This document shows, in pieces, positions 6,999 to 12,175 of a DNA stretch of 14,042 bases. This stretch comes from Candidatus Wallbacteria bacterium (GTDB lineage Bacteria > Muiribacteriota > JAQTZZ01), in assembly GCA_028711905.1 (NCBI GenBank), contig JAQTRI010000045.1, positions 1 through 14,042 of the forward strand, written 5' to 3'. A program made the position numbers and the translations under genes. The notes under the pieces are model-generated. The model was not told where the DNA came from and did no database searches. It worked only from the letters and a program-made list of their open reading frames with translations. Numbering within the stretch: position 1 is the stretch's first letter; the number at the start of each line of letters is the position of its first letter.

Positions 6999-7077
6999 TT
7001 ATCCACAAGGGTTTTTTCGTTGTACCACAACATTTATACGCTTCCTCAATACCGGTCTGTCCACAGGCTGTTGATAA
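6999..7077. promoter_or_regulatory. DnaA boxes between dnaA and recF
   Basis: TTATCCACA at 6999-7007 matches the consensus DnaA box exactly. TGTTGATAA at 7069-7077 is a box on the other strand with one mismatch (TTATCAACA). CTGTCCACA near 7057-7065 is a weaker two-mismatch match. They sit in the 180-bp gap downstream of dnaA, as in bipartite origins where DnaA binds on both sides of its own gene. They may also regulate recF. Confidence 0.65.
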
Positions 7078-7082
7078 CTTTT

Positions 7083-8417
7083 CTATCCATCAATCAGACG
7101 AATAATATTATCCAGTTCTGCTTTGAATTCCAGATCCGTTTTCAGCATATTGGAAATTCTTTTGCAGGCGTGCATTACTGTTGTATGATCCCGTCCCCCG
7201 AATTCTCTTCCTATTGCGGGCAGTGATTCGCTTGTGAATTCTCTGGAAAGATACATGGCAATCTGTCTGGGAAAAGCAATGTTCTGACTTCTGTTCTTGG
7301 TTTTCATGTCGGACAGCTTGATTTTGAAATATGAAGCAACTGCTCTCTGAATATCTTCTATGATGATTTTTTTCTGGTTGGTTGCAAGCATATCTCTCAG
7401 CACATCATCTATCAAACCAGGTGTAACTCTCATTTTATTAAGTGATGCAAAGGCGCAGACGCGAATAAAGGCTCCTTCCAGTTTTCTGATGTTGGAAACA
7501 ATTTTTTTGGAAAGATAGATGACAGCATCATTATCAATGGATATCCCTTTCTGTACAGCCTCGTTTTTCAAGATCGCAACCCGTAGTTCCAGATCTGGAG
7601 ATTTTATGTCTGCTATCATCCCTGATTCGAATCTGCTGACCAGACGGTCTTCGAGCTTCTGAATCAATCCTGGAGGACGGTCAGATGAAATAACTATTTG
7701 TTTATCCCGATCATACAACTCATTAAATGTATGAAAAAATTCTTCCTGTGTTCTTTCTTTTCCTACTAGAAACTGTATGTCGTCTATCAGCAGAACATCA
7801 ACACTACGATATTTTACATGAAAATCTGAAATCCAGTTGTTCATTATTGAAGCTATCAATTCATTGGTAAACTGTTCAGCCGAAGTATAAATTACCCGTG
7901 CAGAATTATTTTTTTTCAAAGTCCTGTGGGCGATGGCTTTCATCAGATGCGTCTTACCCAAGCCTACACCGCCATAGATAAAAAGTGGATTATAAGCCTT
8001 ACCCAAGTCTTCCGCTACAGCTAATGCCGCGGCCAGAGCCATCTCATTGCTGCTGCCACCAATGAAGTTTTCGAAAGTATATTTTGGATTCAGTATCTGA
8101 TCATCGCTGGTTTTCAGGTCCGGCAGTTTACTTTCTTCAAAGTCTTTACCATCATCGATCTCAGAATCAAATTCCTCACTGACTTTTATTTTTAGCTCCT
8201 CGACATTGCTCCATTCTGGTATGGCTCTTATTATTTCCAGGATTAAATCCTGGTATTTTTCCTTGATTCTTTTTTCGATAAAATCATTGTAAACACCGAT
8301 AAAAACTGTATTTCCCTCCCGGTTCAGTAAGCGCATATTCTTCAAATAGCTTTCAAAAGAAGCTTCTGTTGTAAACCCTTTCAGATTTTCTAAAACAGTA
8401 TTCCATTTTTTCTGCAT
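7083..8417 (-). CDS. dnaA: Chromosomal replication initiator protein DnaA
   Basis: The 444-aa length is normal. Domain I (about 1-80) mediates self-assembly and helicase loading, and a short acidic linker follows (about 81-108). The AAA+ domain carries Walker A GGVGLGKT (149-156), Walker B LLIDD (209-213), the sensor segment SSDRPP (244-249) and the arginine-finger segment RLVSRFESG. Domain IV ends with the DnaA signature GGRDHTTVMHACKRI (407-421), which reads the DnaA box. ATG 8417 has GGAGG at 8425-8429, 7 nt upstream. Consensus DnaA boxes flank the gene, so autoregulation is likely. It is transcribed away from the candidate origin and followed directly by recF. Confidence 0.98.
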   Translation of the reverse strand: MQKKWNTVLENLKGFTTEASFESYLKNMRLLNREGNTVFIGVYNDFIEKRIKEKYQDLILEIIRAIPEWSNVEELKIKVSEEFDSEIDDGKDFEESKLPDLKTSDDQILNPKYTFENFIGGSSNEMALAAALAVAEDLGKAYNPLFIYGGVGLGKTHLMKAIAHRTLKKNNSARVIYTSAEQFTNELIASIMNNWISDFHVKYRSVDVLLIDDIQFLVGKERTQEEFFHTFNELYDRDKQIVISSDRPPGLIQKLEDRLVSRFESGMIADIKSPDLELRVAILKNEAVQKGISIDNDAVIYLSKKIVSNIRKLEGAFIRVCAFASLNKMRVTPGLIDDVLRDMLATNQKKIIIEDIQRAVASYFKIKLSDMKTKNRSQNIAFPRQIAMYLSREFTSESLPAIGREFGGRDHTTVMHACKRISNMLKTDLEFKAELDNIIRLIDG

Positions 8418-8483
8418 GGTGCTGCCTCCGGGCTAAAAACTCTTTTTTCCAATTTTGTGTTATTAAGCATATCAATCAACAAT

Positions 8484-8656
8484 TTATCAACTTTAAGCGT
8501 ATCCTTGTTTATCCACATTATCAACAGATTTATCCACAGTTGATTTTTCCCGTGGTTACAGTCTTTTTCTTGTTGCGGTGGATCATACCTTTCTTTCTGT
8601 GGAAAAAAAACTGTGCACGATAAAAATATTGATGCATGGTATCGAAGTTATGCACA
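8484..8656. promoter_or_regulatory. DnaA-box cluster upstream of dnaA
   Basis: There are exact TTATCCACA boxes at 8509-8517 and 8530-8538. TTATCAACA (one mismatch) lies at 8518-8526, abutting the first, so three same-direction boxes sit within 30 bp. Weaker matches are TTATCAACT at 8484-8492, TGTGGAAAA on the other strand at 8598-8606, and TTATGCACA at 8648-8656. The tight triplet is the best candidate for the main DnaA assembly site and could also repress dnaA, which starts about 100 bp away. Confidence 0.8.
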
Positions 8657-8758
8657 GATTACAACACAGTGTGCACAGGGAAGCACACAAGCATGTGAAT
8701 CCATATAAACTTGACATGCAAACAAATACAACTTCTTTCCACAAGTACACAGGCTTTA

Positions 8759-8800
8759 TGATTACTATTATGTATTTAATTTATTATATTTTATAACTCA
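8759..8800. other. AT-rich stretch, candidate DNA-unwinding element
   Basis: The segment is almost free of G and C. From 8773 to 8796 there are 24 consecutive A/T bases. It lies on the rnfB side of the DnaA boxes, about 100 bp beyond the last weak box. Such stretches melt first when DnaA assembles. The assignment rests on composition and position only. Confidence 0.5.
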
Positions 8801-8835
8801 TATTCATCCGTTTATCATCCTGTCACATTCCTTGT

Positions 8836-8864
8836 TTGACAAACAAAAAATGCCGCTATACCAT
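8836..8864 (+). promoter_or_regulatory. Candidate sigma70 promoter for the rnfB operon
   Basis: TTGACA at 8836-8841 is a perfect -35 match. The -10 is either TACCAT at 8859-8864 (17-bp spacer) or TATACC at 8857-8862 (15-bp spacer). Both are imperfect. It lies just after the AT-rich element, about 20 bp before the rnfB Shine-Dalgarno site. The same TTG could be read as a start codon for rnfB, but as a -35 it would lie outside the transcript. Confidence 0.45.
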
Positions 8865-8883
8865 TCCTGCATCAGATTATACC

Positions 8884-8889
8884 GGAGGG
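8884..8889 (+). promoter_or_regulatory. Ribosome binding site fixing the rnfB start
   Basis: GGAGGG lies 9 nt before ATG 8899. It supports this start over the in-frame TTG at 8836, which overlaps the -35 box and would add 21 residues before the membrane segment. Confidence 0.7.
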
Positions 8890-8898
8890 CTTGATTTC

Positions 8899-9870
8899 AT
8901 GCACGCCGCCTTGATCAGTCTAGGATCTCTGGGTTTTTTGTTTGGTCTTATATTAGCTGTTGCTTCTTATATCTTCAGGGTTGAAACAGATGAGCGCATT
9001 GTTCGTATCGCTGAAGCTTTACCAGGTGCTAACTGCGGAGGCTGTGGATTTCCTGGCTGTACCGGCTATGCTGAAGCGATTGTTAAAAAAGGCGCTTCTC
9101 TGTCTCTTTGCTCTCCTGGAGGTACTCCTGTCTTAAAGAGCATTGAAACCATTATGGGGGCCTCTTCCGGCACAGTCTTGAAAAAAGTGGCTTTTGTCCG
9201 CTGCCGTGGCGGAAATTCATTGACTCGTAAAAGTTTTAACTATGTCGGAATTCATGATTGTGCAGCAGCTAACCTTGTTGCCTGCGGGGATAAATCCTGT
9301 TCTTTTGGTTGTCTGGGTTATGCAACTTGTGTGGCTTCATGCCCGTTTGGCGCAATGACTATGTCGCAGGAAGGCCTTCCTGTTGTTAATCCGGATCTCT
9401 GCACAGGCTGCGGTAAGTGTCTTGGCTCATGCCCTCGTGGTCTGATAGTACTGGTTCCTGCGGAAAAAAAAGTTCATGTTGCCTGCATCTCGAAAGATAA
9501 CGGGCCTGCTGTCAAAAAAGTTTGTGAAACAGGCTGTATTGCTTGCAGAATTTGTGAAAAGGTCTGTCCGGTTGATGCCATTTCTGTTAAGGACAATTAT
9601 GCTTCTATTGATTATGAAAAGTGCATTGAATGTATGCTCTGTGTCGGGAAATGCCCGGTCAAGGTTATTCAGGGCGAACCGCGTGAGAAAAAAATAGCTT
9701 TGATTGGTAATGAGTGCATTGGTTGCACGATATGTGTCAAAGCGTGTCCAGTGGCGGCAATTTCCGGTGAGAGAAAAGCGAAACATGTTGTCGATAAAAC
9801 AAAATGCATCGGGTGTGGCCTTTGTATCAGCAAATGTCCAAAAAAGGCCATTTCTCTGCTAAAGGCTTGA
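8899..9870 (+). CDS. rnfB: RnfB-type electron-transport polyferredoxin
   Basis: RnfB takes electrons from ferredoxin in the Rnf complex, a membrane ferredoxin:NAD oxidoreductase that moves ions. This 323-aa protein opens with a membrane anchor (about 3-26). Next comes the Fe-S motif C46-x2-C49-x4-C54-x16-C71 in the typical setting ALPGANCGGCGFPGC. The RnfB core motif CSFGCLGYATCVASCPFGAM follows. Five further CxxCxxCxxxCP sets then run to the C-terminus (LCTGCGKCLGSCP, CIACRICEKVCP, CIECMLCVGKCP, CIGCTICVKACP, CIGCGLCISKCP). The last two look like an added pair compared with common RnfB proteins. No rnfC, D, G, E or A is adjacent. The stop overlaps the next ATG (TGATG). Confidence 0.9.
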   Translation: MHAALISLGSLGFLFGLILAVASYIFRVETDERIVRIAEALPGANCGGCGFPGCTGYAEAIVKKGASLSLCSPGGTPVLKSIETIMGASSGTVLKKVAFVRCRGGNSLTRKSFNYVGIHDCAAANLVACGDKSCSFGCLGYATCVASCPFGAMTMSQEGLPVVNPDLCTGCGKCLGSCPRGLIVLVPAEKKVHVACISKDNGPAVKKVCETGCIACRICEKVCPVDAISVKDNYASIDYEKCIECMLCVGKCPVKVIQGEPREKKIALIGNECIGCTICVKACPVAAISGERKAKHVVDKTKCIGCGLCISKCPKKAISLLKA

Positions 9871-10853
9871 TGCAAAAAATCGCGCTTTATTGTTCGGCTG
9901 AAAAGGGTTGTTATCATTGCGGGCTTTGCCCTCATTCATGCACATTATCATCAGGTCAGACAGGTTTATGCGGTGTTCGCACAGCATATGAAAGTGGGAT
10001 TTTCAGTGAAAATTATGCTCTTGTAACAGCAATGGCCTTAGATCCGATTGAAAAAAAACCCTTGTATCATTTTTATCCGGGAACCAAAATTCTTTCTATT
10101 GGATCCGCTGGGTGTAATTTGAGATGCTGTTTTTGTCAGAATCACGAAATTTCTCAAGCAAACCCGGGCGGAAAAACAATTCTTCCTGAAGAAATGGTCA
10201 ACCAGGCTGGTAAAAACGGCAGTATTGGTGTCGCTTATACATATAATGAACCATCGATCTGGTTTGAGTTTGTACTGGATTGCAGCAGGCTGGTCAGGAA
10301 AGCCGGATTAAAAAATGTTCTGGTCACAAATGGTTACATTTCGTCTGAACCTCTTGAGGAGATAATTGGCTGTATTGATGCCATGAATATTGATTTGAAA
10401 TCCATGAATCATGAAACTTACAGAAAAATCTGCGGGGGTGAACTGGATCCGGTTCTTCAAACCATAAGACGCGCGTCTGAACTGACTCATTTGGAAGTGA
10501 CTCATCTGGTCGTTCCGGAAGTCAATGACAGGATTGAAGAATTTGATCTGCTGCTGGATTTCATGAAAGAGCTGAAAGGAAACCCGGTTTTGCACATTTC
10601 AAGATATCATCCGGGATTTCAATACCATAAACCCGCGACCGATATCTCTGTGCTGAATAAATTCTATTGCCGGGCAAAAGAAAGGCTGTCTTTTGTATAT
10701 CTGGGAAATGTATCTGATTCAAGAGCTTCTTCCACTACATGTCCGTCTTGTGGTAAAATCGTGATCGAAAGAAGCGGTTATCAGATCACGAATCTGATGA
10801 ACAGCAGCAATTGCCCAGAATGTGGACGGCAAATCTCGGGAGTGTTTCAGTGA
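9870..10853 (+). CDS. amrS: AmmeMemoRadiSam-system radical SAM enzyme AmrS
   Basis: The 327-aa length fits AmrS. It has the radical SAM motif C82-x3-C86-x2-C89 (CNLRCCFC) for the SAM-binding [4Fe-4S] cluster. An N-terminal cysteine set (C14, C17, C20, C24, C34) and the KPLYHFYPG segment (63-71) are typical of this branch. A C-terminal CPSCG...CPECG ribbon (about 290-322) is also present. AmrS is defined by co-occurrence with AMMECR1 and Memo-like proteins, and its substrate is not established. Neither partner is in this window. The ATG overlaps the rnfB stop by one base and has AAAGG at 9861-9865. The stop overlaps the next gene's GTG. The Fe-S clusters imply low-oxygen conditions. Confidence 0.92.
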   Translation: MQKIALYCSAEKGCYHCGLCPHSCTLSSGQTGLCGVRTAYESGIFSENYALVTAMALDPIEKKPLYHFYPGTKILSIGSAGCNLRCCFCQNHEISQANPGGKTILPEEMVNQAGKNGSIGVAYTYNEPSIWFEFVLDCSRLVRKAGLKNVLVTNGYISSEPLEEIIGCIDAMNIDLKSMNHETYRKICGGELDPVLQTIRRASELTHLEVTHLVVPEVNDRIEEFDLLLDFMKELKGNPVLHISRYHPGFQYHKPATDISVLNKFYCRAKERLSFVYLGNVSDSRASSTTCPSCGKIVIERSGYQITNLMNSSNCPECGRQISGVFQ

Positions 10854-11872
10854 AAAATTTTTCTTTTGAATGGGAAGGCCATACCAGCAAACCAAAAGCA
10901 ATAGATAGAATTGTGATTTATCTGATCTGGATTGTTGTAATACTGCTGATAATTGGCTTAGGGATTCTTGTCAATCGCCAAATGGAAACCAGAGGGGCGG
11001 AAAATCACCTCATTGTTACCAGAAAAATGGAAACGGAACAACCGATCAGTCTTTTAGAAAAGATTACGGCAGAAGCGTCTCTTATAACTGAAGAATCTCA
11101 GATCAGAGAAGTTCCGCCGTTGGATAGTGCGACTTACACGGTGAGACTGAACACAAAGTACCAGTCATTCAGGAACGCCAATCAAGAAGCTTTGACCTAT
11201 CTGGACCGTAATTTCAAAGTACAGATCGTTCCAGAAGGAGAAGGATATTTTATTGAACTGGAAGAGTTCGATAGACACGAAGAAGGCTCCAGAATTGTGG
11301 ACTCACTCCGTGCGGCCAGAGTCGATGCCTCGCTGGTTGAAAGAAGCAAGGAAGGGCTTATCCCGCAGAAAAATCTGGAAGAAGAACTGTTGCAGCTGAA
11401 AAAGCTAAGCCCGAAACCAGGTGTCAAACAAACGACAGAAGTGCTTGTTGAACAGACCAAGGTGGAAGGCAGTCAGGCACTTTCCCCAAGTACCGAAGAA
11501 ATAAAGGAAGAAATAAAGCCCTCCTTTGTCGCGAAACAGGAATCTACTCCCATCGTTGTGGATTCTCGGGAGATGTCATTTATCAAGGACAAGGAAATGA
11601 GCACAATGGAAAGGCCGAAAACCATTCGTGGAGCTGATTATTCTCTTCAGGCAGGAGCATATCGCTTGATTGAAGGAGCTGAGAAACTCGCTCAATTTTT
11701 AACTGAAAAAAGTGGATTTTCAGCATATGTGCTGAGGAGAGACGGACTTTATAAAGTATATTGCGGTCAGTTTTCAACCTATGAAAAGGCCAGAGCCGGA
11801 TACGACCAACTACCTGTGTTGAGCTTTGAAGGCGGAGAGATATCTTTTTTTATCGTAAGAGTATCAGACTGA
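10850..11872 (+). CDS. Membrane-anchored SPOR-domain protein with a second SPOR-like unit
   Basis: This 340-aa protein has a cytoplasmic N-terminus of about 19 residues, one membrane helix (20-41) and a large periplasmic part. The C-terminal SPOR domain (about 262-338) begins YSLQAGAYRLIEGAEKLAQF and contains YKVYCGQFSTYEKARAGYD. SPOR domains bind peptidoglycan stripped of stem peptides at division sites. Residues about 94-166 show the same alternation of strands and helices and may be a diverged SPOR copy. Between them lies a charged, Glu/Lys/Pro-rich linker (167-260). I chose GTG 10850 because GGGAG at 10838-10842 lies 7 nt upstream and it overlaps the amrS stop as GTGA. A role in cell division or envelope maintenance is inferred. 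Confidence 0.82.
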   Translation: MKNFSFEWEGHTSKPKAIDRIVIYLIWIVVILLIIGLGILVNRQMETRGAENHLIVTRKMETEQPISLLEKITAEASLITEESQIREVPPLDSATYTVRLNTKYQSFRNANQEALTYLDRNFKVQIVPEGEGYFIELEEFDRHEEGSRIVDSLRAARVDASLVERSKEGLIPQKNLEEELLQLKKLSPKPGVKQTTEVLVEQTKVEGSQALSPSTEEIKEEIKPSFVAKQESTPIVVDSREMSFIKDKEMSTMERPKTIRGADYSLQAGAYRLIEGAEKLAQFLTEKSGFSAYVLRRDGLYKVYCGQFSTYEKARAGYDQLPVLSFEGGEISFFIVRVSD

Positions 11873-11925
11873 TACAGCGGGAAAAACCAGAAATCTGGTG
11901 ATTGATAAACTAATGGAGGTTTGAA

Positions 11926-12126
11926 ATGAGCAAAGAAAAAAAGGTCAAAGAGTATGACCCGGAAAAGTCTTACATTATGGGAGAACACATCTTTCATAAA
12001 GGGTTTGATGAAATCGGCGAAATCGTTGGAACAGGTATGACCACTGACCAGATTAAGAATATTGTGGTTGTGTTTCCTAAAGCCGGACAGAAACGGCTGG
12101 TAATCGATTACAAAAAAAACAACTGA
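11926..12126 (+). CDS. Small UvrD/PcrA-tail-like (Tudor-like) protein
   Basis: This is a 66-aa protein with a strong Shine-Dalgarno site, GGAGG at 11915-11919, 6 nt before the ATG. After a Lys-rich start the core reads GEHIFHKGFDEIGEIVGTG (residues 19-37) and then IVVVFPKAGQKRLVIDY. The pattern of G-D/E-x-I/V-x-H, fxxG-x-V, I-x-V-x-F, G-x-K-x-L resembles the C-terminal Tudor-like domain of UvrD/PcrA/Rep helicases. In PcrA that domain contacts RNA polymerase. A nucleic-acid or transcription-machinery role is therefore possible, but this rests on pattern likeness by eye. It lies 53 bp after the SPOR gene and 49 bp before metH, probably in the same transcript. Confidence 0.72.
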   Translation: MSKEKKVKEYDPEKSYIMGEHIFHKGFDEIGEIVGTGMTTDQIKNIVVVFPKAGQKRLVIDYKKNN

Positions 12127-12163
12127 TCCAGGCGCGACATTTACCGCTATTCTTTTACTAAGT

Positions 12164-12168
12164 GGGGA
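12164..12168 (+). promoter_or_regulatory. Ribosome binding site supporting the TTG start of metH
   Basis: GGGGA lies 7 nt before TTG 12176. The first in-frame ATG (12236) would remove the conserved RILIGDGGMG segment of the homocysteine-binding barrel, so the TTG start is preferred. Confidence 0.6.
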
Positions 12169-12175
12169 TAGTTGA

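Larger units (their letters stand above)
8418..8898. other. oriC: Candidate origin of replication (oriC), upstream part
   Basis: This 481-bp non-coding stretch divides dnaA (leftward) from rnfB (rightward). It contains several DnaA boxes near dnaA, a group of TGCAC-containing elements (8612-8677) and an AT-rich stretch further out (8759-8800). Genes on both sides are transcribed away from it, the usual arrangement around an origin. Together with boxes on the far side of dnaA it suggests a bipartite oriC. No reliable protein is encoded in it, although a 72-codon frame exists at 8578-8796. Confidence 0.75.

Noticed and set aside
6903..7082. Shortened or degraded dnaN between dnaA and recF
   Set aside because: The gap is 180 bp, rich in DnaA boxes, and no frame resembles any part of the sliding clamp.
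8578..8796. 72-codon plus-strand open frame within the origin region
   Set aside because: It has no recognisable domain, biased His/Thr/Lys content and no good ribosome site, and it covers DnaA-box variants and the AT-rich stretch. It is more likely chance in the origin.
9427..9786. 119-codon minus-strand frame opposite rnfB
   Set aside because: It is a shadow of the cysteine-rich ferredoxin repeats and shows no family motif.
11886..11899. Short inverted repeat ACCAG-AAAT-CTGGT after the SPOR gene as a terminator
   Set aside because: The stem has only 5 bp, no T run follows, and downstream genes are close and in the same direction.
12127..12175. SAM or cobalamin riboswitch before metH
   Set aside because: Only 49 bp separate the preceding stop from the metH start, too short for either aptamer, and no cobalamin-box-like sequence is visible.
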